Program-made: the position numbers and the translations under genes
Origin: Gammaproteobacteria bacterium
Lineage (GTDB): Bacteria; Pseudomonadota; Gammaproteobacteria; VBWC01
Assembly: GCA_006218035.1 (NCBI GenBank)
Contig: VBWC01000016.1
Span: 1-64,000 of the forward strand
DNA: 64,000 nt
Direction of reading: 5' to 3'
Shown here: positions 36,393 to 48,330 of the stretch, one piece after another
Position numbering within the stretch: the stretch's first letter is position 1
Layout: each line of letters opens with the position of its first letter
Notes under the pieces: generated by a model
What the model was told of the DNA's origin: nothing
Database searches by the model: none
The model's input: only the letters and a program-made list of their open reading frames with translations

Positions 36393-37820
36393 TCAGCCGG
36401 GTTGCGGCTGAGCCTGTTTGTCGGTGGCGCTGTCGCCGTCGCTGTTGCCGTCCACCGAAAAGCGAAAAACAGCCTCTCTGTCCAATATCCTGTTATCCAC
36501 CTTGAGGTAGGCGACCCCGTCCTCGACGATCACCACCGCCTCCTCGACGCCGCGCACCAGCAACAGCTCGGTCGCCAGCTGCCGGGCCCTGGCCTCGTTG
36601 ACCTGACCAACATTCAACATCAGGCTCGCGACATAACGCGGCGGTGCCATCGTCATCGCCACCGCTGCCCAGGCCATCGCGGCGACCGCACAGAAAACGA
36701 ACACGGCCGCGACGCCAAACGTACCATACAATGCCCCGCCGGCGACACCGCCGCAAAAGGCGCCCAGAAACTGCGCGCTGGAATAAATACCCATCGCGGT
36801 ACCCTTCATGGTGCCCGGCGCGGTTTTGGCCACCAGCGACGGCAACGTCGCTTCCAGAACGTTGAAAGCAGTAAAGAATATGAACAGGCCGGCGACCATG
36901 CCAACGAATGAATGGTCGAAAAACGCCAGCCCCAGTTCCGACGCCGCAATAACCAGGATGGCGGCGACGAACACCTGTTTCATCCGGCGCATCTTCTCGG
37001 CGATGATGACAAACGGCACCATCGCTACCAAACCGATCAGCAGCACCGGCGCATAGACCATCCAGTGGTGTGCGGCGTCCAGCCCGCCCTGGTCACGCAG
37101 CATCAACGGGAACGCGACGAAGGTCGCCGTCAACAACATGTGCAGCACGAAGATACCGAAGTCCAGCCGCAACAGTTCCGGATTGACCAGCGCCGTCTTC
37201 AACTGCGCCGGCATGGTTTGGGCATCGCGATGGAAGGTGGTGCGCACCGGCTGCGGCACCGCGTAACGCACCACGGCAATGCCCCCCAGCGCCAGCGCGG
37301 CTGTCAGCCAGAAGATGCCGGGCACGCCGAACCAGTGGTTGAACACCGGCCCGAGGATCATCGACACGGCGAACGACACGCCGATGCTCGCGCCTATCAT
37401 GGCCATCGCCTTGGTACGGTGTTCCTCGCGCGTCAGATCGGCGGCCAGCGCCATGACCGCCGCGGCGATCGCGCCGCTGCCCTGCAACGCGCGGCCGATG
37501 ATAACGCCGATGATGGTGTCCGACATGGCAGCCACCACGCTGCCGATCGCGAATACGATCAGTCCGAAGACGATGACCGGCTTGCGGCCGATGCGGTCCG
37601 ACAGCATGCCGAACGGGATCTGCAATACCGCCTGCGTCAGCCCGTAGGCGCCGATCGCAACGCCGATCAGCGTCGGGGTCGCGTCACTCAGATGATCGCT
37701 CGCATACAGCGCAAACACCGGCAGGATCATGAACAGGCCGAGCATGCGCAGCGAGAAGATACCGGCAAGCGAAATCGCCGCACGCCGCTCGCGCGGTGTC
37801 ATTTGTTGTTCAACCCGCAT
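36393..37820 (-). CDS. YajR-like MFS transporter with C-terminal cytoplasmic domain
   Basis: A 475-residue twelve-span major facilitator protein. The MFS signature appears as GMLSDRIGRKPVIVFG in loop 2-3. After the last span a soluble C-terminal domain (about residues 390-455; VGQVNEARARQLATELLLVRGVEEAVV) resembles the YAM ferredoxin-like domain of E. coli YajR. The substrate is unknown. It is divergent from uvrA and upstream of ssb in the same direction. Confidence 0.88.
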   Translation of the reverse strand: MRVEQQMTPRERRAAISLAGIFSLRMLGLFMILPVFALYASDHLSDATPTLIGVAIGAYGLTQAVLQIPFGMLSDRIGRKPVIVFGLIVFAIGSVVAAMSDTIIGVIIGRALQGSGAIAAAVMALAADLTREEHRTKAMAMIGASIGVSFAVSMILGPVFNHWFGVPGIFWLTAALALGGIAVVRYAVPQPVRTTFHRDAQTMPAQLKTALVNPELLRLDFGIFVLHMLLTATFVAFPLMLRDQGGLDAAHHWMVYAPVLLIGLVAMVPFVIIAEKMRRMKQVFVAAILVIAASELGLAFFDHSFVGMVAGLFIFFTAFNVLEATLPSLVAKTAPGTMKGTAMGIYSSAQFLGAFCGGVAGGALYGTFGVAAVFVFCAVAAMAWAAVAMTMAPPRYVASLMLNVGQVNEARARQLATELLLVRGVEEAVVIVEDGVAYLKVDNRILDREAVFRFSVDGNSDGDSATDKQAQPQPG

Positions 37821-38162
37821 AATTCATCAAGGGTCCCGGAAGCTGGCGAGGTTCACTGCCGGCCGCGCGCCGGGCTGGAACGAATCTCGGAATCTCGTAG
37901 TTGTAACGACGAGTGGAGTGAAGACCAGGCGAGGGCGAGCGACAACCCGCCAGAACCGGGACAGGCCGGCGGCGGAAATCATCGTGTATCGGCGCTGCAA
38001 ACCACCACCTTGGTCATTTATTTCTAACATCATCATCACTTACTGCGTAGCCGATGGCCGCCTTGATGAAATAGGCGGGTCAGCCACAGAAAATCCTGTG
38101 CCTTTGCCTGGCCCGCGAAGAAGCGCGTATATTAGCAGGTTGACCTGTCGCAGAAAATCAGC
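37821..38162 (+). promoter_or_regulatory. Intergenic region with candidate uvrA promoter
   Basis: The region separates the divergent MFS and uvrA genes. A candidate uvrA promoter has TTGCCT (38104-38109) and TATATT (38128-38133), 18 bases apart. I looked for a LexA-type CTGT-N8-ACAG site and found none. No gene is evident in the rest. Confidence 0.45.
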
Positions 38163-41042
<2,880 letters not shown>

Positions 41043-41089
41043 TTACCCTTTCACACTGTAACTGAATAGTGATGGAGAACTCTGACTAT

Positions 41090-41212
41090 CCGTCATTCCA
41101 GGCGGAGCGCAGCGACGACCCGGAATCCAGCCGTCGTCAAAGCCACTGAATTCGCTTACATGGGCCAGTGATTGTCGGATGGGCTGGATTCCTGCTTGCG
41201 CAGGAATGACAA
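41090..41212. repeat. Dispersed CGTCATTCC/GGAATGAC repeat
   Basis: An inverted repeat between uvrA and pyrE with ends GTCATTCC...GGAATGAC, interior CGGAATCCAGCC...GGCTGGATTCC. It belongs to the same family as 33417 and 61188. Confidence 0.6.
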
Positions 41213-41292
41213 TGGGGGAACCAGAAACAGTGCGGCAGGATGCGGTGAGGAACGAACCGCGTCCTGCGCTTCTATCAGTGTACAAAAGTACT

Positions 41293-41385
41293 CCCTCTCC
41301 CTCCGGGAGAGGGCTGGGGCGAGGGGATGAAAATAGCGCAGGGCAAATCCTCCCTCACCCTGCCCCTCTCCCAAAGGGAGAGGGG
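41293..41385. repeat. Two hairpins of the CTCTCCC family
   Basis: CCCTCTCCC/GGGAGAGGG at 41293-41313 and CCCCTCTCCC/GGGAGAGGGG at 41363-41385 form two hairpins in the pyrE leader region. They lie close to the gene and could influence its expression, but the same palindromes recur elsewhere without such a link. Confidence 0.6.
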
Positions 41386-41434
41386 ACGTACTAACCTGAG
41401 CTCTGCTATCCCATACATACAACGGAAACCACTC

Positions 41435-42076
41435 ATGTACGACTACCAACGGGAATTCCTCGCCTTCGCAATCCGCACCGGCGTGCTGTGCTTCGGCGAA
41501 TTCAAACTGAAATCCGGCCGTATCAGCCCTTACTTTTTCAACAGCGGCCTGTTCAATTCCGGCGACAGCATCGCGCGACTCGGGCGTTACTACGCCGCGG
41601 CGATCAACAGCTCGGGCATCGCCTACGACATGCTGTTCGGCCCGGCCTATAAAGGCATACCGCTCGCCGTCGCGACCGCGATCGCGCTCGCCGATCATCA
41701 CCACCGCGACGTGCCGTACGCGTTCAACCGCAAGGAAGCCAAGGCCCATGGCGAAGGCGGCACCGTCGTTGGCGCGCCGTTAAAAGGCAAGGTGCTGATC
41801 ATCGACGACGTGATCTCGGCCGGCACATCGGTGCGCGAGTCAGTCGCGATCATCAACGCGCAAGGCGCGACACCCGCCGGCGTGGTCATTGCGCTTGACC
41901 GTCAGGAGCGCGGCCAGCAGGAAACCAGCGCGATCCAGGAAGTCGAGAAGAACTTCGGATTAAAAGTGGCGAGCATCGTCAACCTCGACAACCTGGTGAC
42001 CTACCTGAAGGAACAGGCGGACATGCGCACGTCGCTGAACGGCGTGCGCGCATACCAAGAGAAGTACGGGGCATAA
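41435..42076 (+). CDS. pyrE: Orotate phosphoribosyltransferase
   Basis: A 213-residue enzyme of pyrimidine synthesis: orotate plus PRPP gives orotidine monophosphate. The PRPP motif is [17 protein letters not shown] (about residues 120-136), and [16 protein letters not shown] near the start is typical of PyrE. The ATG at 41435 follows ACGGAAACC. An in-frame upstream extension runs through repeats and is not used. It is on the plus strand and isolated. Confidence 0.96.
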   Translation: MYDYQREFLAFAIRTGVLCFGEFKLKSGRISPYFFNSGLFNSGDSIARLGRYYAAAINSSGIAYDMLFGPAYKGIPLAVATAIALADHHHRDVPYAFNRKEAKAHGEGGTVVGAPLKGKVLIIDDVISAGTSVRESVAIINAQGATPAGVVIALDRQERGQQETSAIQEVEKNFGLKVASIVNLDNLVTYLKEQADMRTSLNGVRAYQEKYGA

Positions 42077-42223
42077 ATGGACCGTGTGCGCGTGCGGCGT
42101 CTCACCCGGACCAACCTGGAGCGTGCGATCGTTCGCCGAGCCCGTCGGTCACTGCAATGCAGATTGGTATAGGCGCCTTTTTTCTATAATCTATCCCGTA
42201 TCTTTCGCGAGCGGCAACCGGTC

Positions 42224-43294
42224 ATGACCTACTTCAACAAGGACTATCACCCACCTGGAACGGAACCCGGCACACTGGTCGGGCGCGAGGTAGCTGCGAC
42301 GGCGGCGACACTGCACATCACCAGCATCGACAACGGGAAGACCATCGACAAGCAGGTTGCCACGCCGGAGGAATGCCGGGAATTTCTGCATCTCCCCGCC
42401 ACCTGGATACAGGTACACGGCAAACCCGATCCCGATGTGTTACGACGTCTTGGCGAAGTTCTGGAACTGCATCCGCTGGCACTGGAGGACGTATTGAATG
42501 CCGGTCAGCGACCCAAGATCGACGTGTTTGACGACCACTTGTTCGTGATCATGAATCTGCCGGTGATGGACGACGGCAGGATATCGGTACATCAGGTCAG
42601 TCTGTTTTGCGGTCAACATTACCTTGTCAGCGTCCACGATGCACCTGGGGATCTGTTTTCCCGGGTTCACAAACGCCTGCTGGAATCGAACGGACGCGTT
42701 AGTACGCGCGGCACGGACTATCTGTTGTATGCACTGCTCGACGTGATCATCGATACCGCCTTTCCGGTGCTGGAACGCTTCGGCGAGGAGCTGGAGGAAC
42801 TGGAAACGGAACTTCTCGACGCACCTACCCGCAAAACGCTGATCACGATACACCGTACCCGCCGGGAGCTGGTAGTGCTGCGCCGCATGCTGTGGCCGCA
42901 GCGCGAGGTCATCAATTCCCTGATACGGGACGAACACCCGTTGATCAACGCCGGCACGTATATTTACCTGCGCGATTGTTACGATCACGCCGTGCAGATT
43001 ATTGAACTGCTCGAGACCTATCGCGACATGCTGACCAGTATGCTGGACGTGTATCTGTCCAGTATCAGCAACCGCACCAACGACGTCATGCGGGTGCTGA
43101 CCATCATCGCGACCATTTTCATTCCGCTCACTTTCATCGTCGGTGTCTACGGCATGAACTTCAGCAACAATAACCGAAGTCCCTGGGCGATGCCGGAACT
43201 CAACTGGTATTACGGCTACCCGATGATATGGGGCGTGATGATTGTCGTTGTCATCGGTCTGCTGTGGTATTTCAAGCGCAAGAAGTGGTTCTAG
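42224..43294 (+). CDS. corA: CorA-family magnesium/cobalt channel
   Basis: A 356-residue protein with a long cytoplasmic N-terminal domain and two C-terminal membrane helices; the selectivity motif GMN is seen in VGVYGMNFSNN, at the loop between them. CorA pentamers import Mg2+ and Co2+. The C-terminus is a positively charged WYFKRKKWF. Length is typical. It lies upstream of the accessory zone. Confidence 0.94.
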   Translation: MTYFNKDYHPPGTEPGTLVGREVAATAATLHITSIDNGKTIDKQVATPEECREFLHLPATWIQVHGKPDPDVLRRLGEVLELHPLALEDVLNAGQRPKIDVFDDHLFVIMNLPVMDDGRISVHQVSLFCGQHYLVSVHDAPGDLFSRVHKRLLESNGRVSTRGTDYLLYALLDVIIDTAFPVLERFGEELEELETELLDAPTRKTLITIHRTRRELVVLRRMLWPQREVINSLIRDEHPLINAGTYIYLRDCYDHAVQIIELLETYRDMLTSMLDVYLSSISNRTNDVMRVLTIIATIFIPLTFIVGVYGMNFSNNNRSPWAMPELNWYYGYPMIWGVMIVVVIGLLWYFKRKKWF

Positions 43295-43396
43295 CCGATC
43301 GGATGAAGCGAACCTCTGTCTGAGCCGCCCGCAGGGATGCGAGTGACGTGAACGTGAGCGTTGGTGCTTGTGAGAAGCGAATGGGGTGAGCGCGCT

Positions 43397-43666
43397 TCAC
43401 TCCCGCGCCGTATCGCTCTCCATCCGACGCACCGCCAGCAAAGCGCAACCGGCACCGAACAGCAGCAGCGGCACACCCATAATCACCGCCACCTGCCACT
43501 TCGAGCCGTCACCGGCCGCCGGGTCCTGCACCAGGAACACATCGAACAGCACGAACAACAGAAAGGGGATCACCGGCACGATGACCGATACCCAGGCGCG
43601 TCGAAACGTTTTCTGCAGCACAAAGGCCATTCCGAAGCCGAAGATGAACAACAGTACCAGTCCCAT
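43397..43666 (-). CDS. Small membrane protein of unknown function
   Basis: An 89-residue protein with two or three hydrophobic helices (GLVLLFIFGFGMAFVL, VSVIVPVIPFLLFVLFDVFL, VAVIMGVPLLLFGAGC). No family recognised. The frame has membrane-protein composition; a small inner-membrane protein is likely. It starts the accessory region after corA. Confidence 0.6.
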   Translation of the reverse strand: MGLVLLFIFGFGMAFVLQKTFRRAWVSVIVPVIPFLLFVLFDVFLVQDPAAGDGSKWQVAVIMGVPLLLFGAGCALLAVRRMESDTARE

Positions 43667-43808
43667 AACGATGTTCCTCTTGGCGCGAGTCTGCGCTGCT
43701 GTGCGGCGCTGGCGCCTGGTTAGAATCCTTAACTATTCGTCAGGCTACCTTGCCTGACCGTGGCGACTCTATGAGTCCCCTAAAATACCCGAATTCGGCG
43801 CGCAGGTG

Positions 43809-43985
43809 TCAGGCGATGATCAGCAGCGCTCCGACCCGCAAACGAATCAGTGCAATACCGATGTCTCGCCATCGCCGAAGGTCGCGGGCCCTTCCGTTAT
43901 CGTGACGTTGATCGACGCCAGCGTCTTCCGGGCGTCATCGACAGATTGCACTTCGATCGCAAAATGGGTATAGCCGGGATACCGC
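43809..43985 (-). pseudogene. VOC/glyoxalase-family fragment
   Basis: The residual reading frame gives GYTHFAIEVQSVDDARKTL and NVTITEGPATFGDG, matching the second half of VOC (glyoxalase) proteins, then breaks: the current frame stops soon after TSV, while the next frame continues IALIRLRVGAL. The 5' part is cut off by a MITE-like element at 43988. It is a broken remnant. The stretch from 43667 to this point holds no gene; GTCAGGC...GCCTGAC at 43739-43758 can pair. Confidence 0.6.
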
Positions 43986-43987
43986 CA

Positions 43988-44119
43988 GGGAAACTCTGAA
44001 CAAGTCCCCGTTCGTGGTGAGCCCGTCGAACCATGAACGGGGGGACGTATTACGATCAGCGGATTACATAACCAGCCCTTCGACAAGCTCAGGGCGAACG
44101 GACTTATCCAGAGGTTCCC
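43988..44119. mobile_element. MITE-like element with GGGAAnCTCTG ends
   Basis: Left end GGGAAACTCTGAACAAGTCC and right end GGACTTATCCAGAGGTTCCC are inverted partners, and the flanks CGCCA...TGGCG are also inverted. The interior has a different hairpin family: CCGTTCGTGG...CCATGAACGG and CCCTTCGACAAGCTCAGGG. It interrupts the VOC fragment. The same interior type is seen in the half-copy at 51532. Confidence 0.65.
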
Positions 44120-44181
44120 TGGCGATTAACGGGTCAACAGCTCGTTACGGTCGCGATGCGCGGGTCAGACATGGCGGCAGG

Positions 44182-44610
44182 TCAGGCCAGTCGCTTGCGG
44201 ACTAACCAGAGCACCAGCAGCGGTATCACCAGCCACTGGGCGATCGGCACAATGCCGGTGCCCAGCACCGGGAGCGTCGGCATAGCCTTCCCATATAGCC
44301 AGCGATTCAACGACCCGGTCGCCAGCGCCTCGAATACCACGGTCATGACGATGCCGGGCGCCAGGAACAACGTTATTCGATAGCGATTTAGATGAAATAT
44401 CCACGCCCGCGATTTCACCATCGCCGCGGCGATCCAGAACATCACAACGAGCATCATCGCGTCGCCGGCGGATGCCTGCAGGCAGGTCAGGTTGATTTCG
44501 GCCAGGGACCGGTCTGCCGGGAACGCGAACAACGGCATCTGCAGCATTTCCCAAACGAAGTTGCACACCAGGCCAAAAAGAAAAAAATGGAACTCAATGC
44601 TTCTGGTCAT
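44182..44610 (-). CDS. Hypothetical membrane protein
   Basis: About 142 residues, three to four membrane spans, opening MTRSIEFHFFLFGLVCNF with a conserved-looking FVWEMLQMPLF. No domain name is secure. I start at the ATG at 44610 rather than 44652 because the membrane protein begins there. The gene sits directly beyond the MITE-like element. Confidence 0.65.
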   Translation of the reverse strand: MTRSIEFHFFLFGLVCNFVWEMLQMPLFAFPADRSLAEINLTCLQASAGDAMMLVVMFWIAAAMVKSRAWIFHLNRYRITLFLAPGIVMTVVFEALATGSLNRWLYGKAMPTLPVLGTGIVPIAQWLVIPLLVLWLVRKRLA

Positions 44611-44836
44611 CACCGCCCGCCGCGTGAAAACCGGAGTGTAAGCGATATCCACACCGGCCGGAAAACGCCAACGGCACGTGGCGCCGGGTTCCTGTCCGGT
44701 ATTGCCGGGACTGTCACCTTCATGCCGCGAACGAGACTGACAATCAGGCGTTCAAATGACTTTCATCCGGGTTGATCTGCGCCATTTTGCGCAATATCCA
44801 CCGACAAATCATGTTCCCGCCACCTGCCTTGTATTC

Positions 44837-45049
44837 TCATTTAAGACGTATACGTATTTTTTCTTTCCCAAACTCGATGATATCGCCTGAAACAATCTGT
44901 TTTCGTTTCCGGGTTTCGACCTCGCCATTCACCAACACCTGACCGGCCGCGATGACGGCCTTTGCTTCCGCTCCACTGGAGACCATGCCTTCGAACTTCA
45001 GGATTTTATAGAGCTCCACTGGCTCCTTTAAAATATCAACGTCTCGCAT
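44837..45049 (-). CDS. S4-domain RNA-binding protein (YbcJ-like)
   Basis: A 70-residue S4 domain: LYKILKFEGMVSSGAEAKAVIAAGQVLVNG with the S4 consensus of charged helix and turn (quoted in parts: LKFEGMVSSGAEAK, VIAAGQVLVNG). It resembles E. coli YbcJ, a small RNA-binding protein, and the S4 domains of other RNA modifiers. A basic end RKRKQIVSGDII fits RNA binding. Function unknown. Confidence 0.88.
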   Translation of the reverse strand: MRDVDILKEPVELYKILKFEGMVSSGAEAKAVIAAGQVLVNGEVETRKRKQIVSGDIIEFGKEKIRIRLK

Positions 45050-45115
45050 TTTATCGAAGGCTCATTCTCAATGTTGCTCGCCTGCACAACCAGACTCACC
45101 GCCACAGACCCCGAC

Positions 45116-45442
45116 TTACGCTCCGGGCGGCCGGTAGGAGATCGCCCGCGCACGGCCGAGGGCGTCCAGGGTCTCCTCGACGGTGAGTAGCGGCGTCGTC
45201 TCGAATTTCGACAATGCGCCACCGCCGCCGATCACGATCGCGACTGCGGCCATCGAAACGTTGTCAGGCGCTTCCCAGAGGGTGTAGCCGTCATACGTGC
45301 CGAACGCGTACCAGAAGCCGTGCAGCTTCCCGCCGACGGACTCGATGTACTTGCGTGCCGCCTCGCGGCGGTCTTCGGGGTTCTTGGTCAATCGGGCCCA
45401 AGTCTCCGGAGAATAGCTGAAGCGCGTCAAATAGAAAGCCAT
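45116..45442 (-). CDS. GYD domain-containing protein
   Basis: A 108-residue protein starting MAFYLTRFSYSPETWARL with a GGAGG ribosome binding site 9 bases upstream. The GTYDGYTLWEAPDN segment is the GYD motif. Proteins of this kind are small soluble alpha-beta barrel members of unknown function. A small secreted-looking frame (45427-45549) overlaps its start. Confidence 0.8.
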   Translation of the reverse strand: MAFYLTRFSYSPETWARLTKNPEDRREAARKYIESVGGKLHGFWYAFGTYDGYTLWEAPDNVSMAAVAIVIGGGGALSKFETTPLLTVEETLDALGRARAISYRPPGA

Positions 45443-45549
45443 GGCCACAATCCTCCTTCCCGTGTATGTGCAGTTTGCACCGTTGCGTCAGCAATGGCAC
45501 TGCCAGCGCAGAGCATGATCGAGAGTGACGTGAGTTCCAATTTCATCAT
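45427..45549 (-). CDS. Possible 40-residue signal-peptide mini-ORF
   Basis: The frame begins MMKLELTSLSIMLCAGS and has AIADATVQTA after it, a plausible signal peptide with an AxA site; it ends 16 bases inside the GYD gene in another frame. It could be a remnant of a secreted protein gene or a leader. No homology is known to me. Confidence 0.25.
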   Translation of the reverse strand: MMKLELTSLSIMLCAGSAIADATVQTAHTREGGLWPWLSI

Positions 45550-45589
45550 GTTTCCATTCGTGGTGGATTAACAATAGAAAATAAATGTT

Positions 45590-45667
45590 GCCTAACGCAC
45601 CAGACCAGCCGACCGCTTTGCCTTCGCTTCGCTGCGGCAAAACGGCGGCTGGAGCGTTTTGTCAGGT
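45590..45667 (-). other. attC-like site of a solitary integron cassette
   Basis: On the minus strand the site ends in GCGTTAGGC, the core of attC, and on plus CCAGCCG pairs with CGGCTGG and CCG with CGG, then TTTGCC with GGCAAA, forming a long hairpin with a bulged base. The opposite core (ACCTGACAAAACGC) is less canonical. The membrane protein gene at 45677-46186 ends right before it, the standard gene-then-attC cassette order. Confidence 0.55.
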
Positions 45668-45676
45668 GTCGTTTCG

Positions 45677-46186
45677 TTACCTGTCTCCCCGACCGCTCAT
45701 TCGCTCACTGAACAATCCAAGAAAAAGATTGGCAAGCAAGATAGCTATACCAAGCAGCAACCCACCTACACCAGTATAGGTAAGCAGCTCCGTCACCGGG
45801 TGTGCATGTGCCGCGCCTCTGCCGATAGACGGCGCAACGATAAACATCGCAAGCCAGGCGAGCGGATAAAGGCCGCCGAGGCCAATAAATACCGCTGTGA
45901 TTGTCTTGAATCTTTGCTTGAGGCTAGACGCTGAAACAAGCAGCAATAAGCCAATGGAGAAAGCGGCGATTCCTGTGGCGTGAAAATGCGCTCGCTGGGC
46001 ATAGCGCCATATCTTTTCAGGGCTGTTCGCATCATGAAGTTCCGGGTGGGCAGCGATCCCGTGAGCAACATACGTTTCAAAAAAAGCCTCGTTAACCCCA
46101 AAGGTGATGCCAAGACCAATACCGAAGAGCAAGCCAAGCATTACTAAAGCAAGGCCAATTTTTACGTTTGCGAGGGTGTTAATCAT
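45677..46186 (-). CDS. Cassette-borne membrane protein of unknown function
   Basis: A 169-residue protein with four membrane spans and histidine-rich loops (VAHGIAAHPELHDANS, RGAAHAHPV). It starts with an ATG after GGAGAACTCA, and GTTAGGT sits 16-22 bases upstream, a cassette-junction-like sequence; an attC-like site follows. Function unknown; a heme or metal membrane role is conceivable. The two signs together suggest a gene cassette inserted without an integrase nearby. Confidence 0.65.
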   Translation of the reverse strand: MINTLANVKIGLALVMLGLLFGIGLGITFGVNEAFFETYVAHGIAAHPELHDANSPEKIWRYAQRAHFHATGIAAFSIGLLLLVSASSLKQRFKTITAVFIGLGGLYPLAWLAMFIVAPSIGRGAAHAHPVTELLTYTGVGGLLLGIAILLANLFLGLFSERMSGRGDR

Positions 46187-46219
46187 TGAGTTCTCCAGGA
46201 TACCTAACGGGGTTGGGGA

Positions 46220-46438
46220 CTAGATGTAGCTCAGCACGCACAGCCGTAGCGTTTCCTGACCTCGAATAACCAGCGTAGCCAGAGCTTGCGGTCTCGCTGG
46301 AATTTGAGGAGAAATTCTTGCGTGTAACAACGGTGGGTTTTGTACACGTACGCACTTATGTCGTGGAGCACATGGATGTGCGAGAGCGACGAGGTGCCAG
46401 GCATACCCTGGTAGAAAGTGGCGATTGGCGCGAGGCAT
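46220..46438 (-). pseudogene. RAYT fragment (broken)
   Basis: The frame begins MPRANRHFLPGYAWHL as many Y1/RAYT transposases do, then continues in the next frame as THRCYTQEFLLKFQRDRK and WLRWLFEVRKRYG, and returns to the first as LCVLSYI. An insert of about 50 bases and frameshifts separate these. The gene is cut where the cassette core begins (46202-46208). The remaining sequence to 46579 shows no gene. Confidence 0.65.
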
Positions 46439-46579
46439 CGGGGGTCTTCCTTGGCGTTATTATTTCCGCGGTAAAAAGTAGTTCCCAAGACTTGTGTAGA
46501 CTCCGATTCTATCGCGATTTATTTTTCCATCAACCTCTTTAGCTTGGTCCGACCCCGTTCAGGCAGGCGTTCAGGAACT

Positions 46580-48100
46580 TCACTTGATCTCAAGTCGATA
46601 CACCTTACGTGTCACCATGTGGGCGAAATACAGCGCGCCGCCCAGTGCCGTCATGCCGCCGATGCCTTTGCCGAGACCCGTGTCTATGGTGCGCAGCACC
46701 TTGCCATCCAGGTCCAGCAGGGTGATGTGGCCGCTGGCGTGGTTGGCGAGCGCCAGGGTTTGCTTGTTCAGCAACGCCAGTCCGCTGGGCGCTACCTCTT
46801 CACCCCACAGTTTGCCCAGCGTTTGCCGCGAGGCGATGTCACGCAGCGGGACGCCTTCGAGGACCTGGATGCGTTGCAGTTCGGGAGGCAGGCTGAAGTG
46901 GAATTCGGCGAAGCGGCCTTTGGCTGCGGTATCGAACGCGACGAGGCGGCCGTTGCCGGAGTCGGCGATGAACAGATCGTTGCCAACCAGAACCATATTG
47001 CTAGGCACATTGGGCAGGCGCGTCAGAGCGTTGTCGCCAAAGCGGTAGCGGGTCACGGTCGCGTTATTGTGGTAATAGTGTCCGGGGAAATGCGGCGCGC
47101 CGAAGTCGTAAAGGTCCAGAGCGCCGAAGTTGCCGTTGAAGGTCCAGTAGCGTGTATCGCGTTCGAAGGCGATGCCCATGCAATAGGCGGTCCCATGGAC
47201 CATGTCCAGATGCGCACCGTTGGACCAGTCGTAAGCCCCTTTGGTGCCGTTGTAGATAGCAGGGTCCGCAGTCCAGAGCGTTGGGCCGATAAAGAAAGGC
47301 TGGTCGCTGAAGTTGGCGGTACGGTGTTCCGCGCAGGTGGCGAACGTGTTCTTGAACGCGACGCGTTTATCCAGTAACCGGCGCTTGTCGTGCATCGCGC
47401 CCGGATCATTGGGTTCGAGCCAGACTTGCGCGGCGCCGAAAGCGATGGCGCTCGGTCGGCGCATGAAGTGCCAGGCGTTGTAGTCGATCACCAGGGTGGC
47501 ACGACCGTTGGCTACGCTCGCCGCCTTCGCGGCTTGCGGCTGGCGCAAGGTCACGGTCGATCCCAGCAGGGCTTCGCAATCCGCCGGTCGCTTGGCATCG
47601 ACGGGGCACTCGCTCATGTCGTCGAAGTCGGGGGATTGTTGGAGACGCTGAATCAGCCACAGCTCACCATTCGGTGCCACCGACAGGTCCACCGGGATCC
47701 ACGGGCGAGGCAGCCGCGCGCCGGGCTGATCGGCATGTTTGTCGTGCCCGTTGGACTTGTCTGCCGTGGTGACATCCCCGCCGTGATGCATCGTGTAACC
47801 CAGGGCACGGCGAAACGTCGGCACTGTAGCCATGCCGGCAGCATAGACGGTGGTCAGGCGGAATGTCTCAGTCCTGCCGTCCGGCCCGGACTCCGGTTCG
47901 GTGGCGCCTACGCCGCAGGCGAACAGGATTGCGAGCAGCAGCAGCGCGGCGGCAACGCGCTCGGAGTGGACCCGATGGCCACCGGCCGCGGCGGGTGCCG
48001 GGTGGGGCCGTTCATTCAAGAAGATCTCGCCGTTGCCGCCGGTAACATTCGAGGCGCTGCGGAACACGATTTTGTCGAATGTTGAATACAACAGTTTCAT
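46580..48100 (-). CDS. Membrane-anchored beta-propeller-like protein
   Basis: A 506-residue protein with one hydrophobic segment (VAAALLLLAILFACGVG, about residues 49-65) and a large outside domain. NHL-like blade motifs recur: PWIPVDLSVAPNGELWLIQR, VLVGNDLFIADSGNGRLVAFD and EVAPSGLALLNKQTLALANH, with a C-terminal GKVLRTIDTGLGKGIGGM. A six-bladed propeller in the periplasm is likely. No enzyme family is identified. Its start ATG has no strong ribosome binding site. It is transcribed toward the solitary cassette. Confidence 0.65.
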   Translation of the reverse strand: MKLLYSTFDKIVFRSASNVTGGNGEIFLNERPHPAPAAAGGHRVHSERVAAALLLLAILFACGVGATEPESGPDGRTETFRLTTVYAAGMATVPTFRRALGYTMHHGGDVTTADKSNGHDKHADQPGARLPRPWIPVDLSVAPNGELWLIQRLQQSPDFDDMSECPVDAKRPADCEALLGSTVTLRQPQAAKAASVANGRATLVIDYNAWHFMRRPSAIAFGAAQVWLEPNDPGAMHDKRRLLDKRVAFKNTFATCAEHRTANFSDQPFFIGPTLWTADPAIYNGTKGAYDWSNGAHLDMVHGTAYCMGIAFERDTRYWTFNGNFGALDLYDFGAPHFPGHYYHNNATVTRYRFGDNALTRLPNVPSNMVLVGNDLFIADSGNGRLVAFDTAAKGRFAEFHFSLPPELQRIQVLEGVPLRDIASRQTLGKLWGEEVAPSGLALLNKQTLALANHASGHITLLDLDGKVLRTIDTGLGKGIGGMTALGGALYFAHMVTRKVYRLEIK

Positions 48101-48150
48101 TATTCACCTCTGATCGGGGATCGCCGGTTGCTGTAATGGCCAGCCCAGTA

Positions 48151-48330
48151 ATCATCCCGGGGTCACATCATCCCGGGGTCATTGCTCACCATCCCGCATC
48201 CCGGGGTCACATCCCGGGGTCATCATCATCCCGGGGTCATCATCCCGGGGTCATCATCATCCCGGGGTCATCATCATCCCGGGGTCATCATCCCGGGGTC
48301 ATCATCCCGGGGTCATCATCCCGGGGTCAT
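48151..48330. repeat. Tandem array of CCCGGGGTCATC units (about 11)
   Basis: Eleven copies of CCCGGGGTCA are spaced by 14 or 17 bases, differing by an extra ATC. The array runs up to and includes the stop region of the RAYT gene at 48327. In the other orientation the units read TGACCCCGGGATGA. Units are not multiples of three. Confidence 0.9.

Noticed and set aside
37821-38162. SOS (LexA) box before uvrA
   Set aside because: No CTGT-N8-ACAG pattern is present in the interval, although enteric uvrA genes have one.
48151-48330. Tandem array as a CRISPR
   Set aside because: Units are 14-17 bases with no unique spacers, and no cas genes are nearby.
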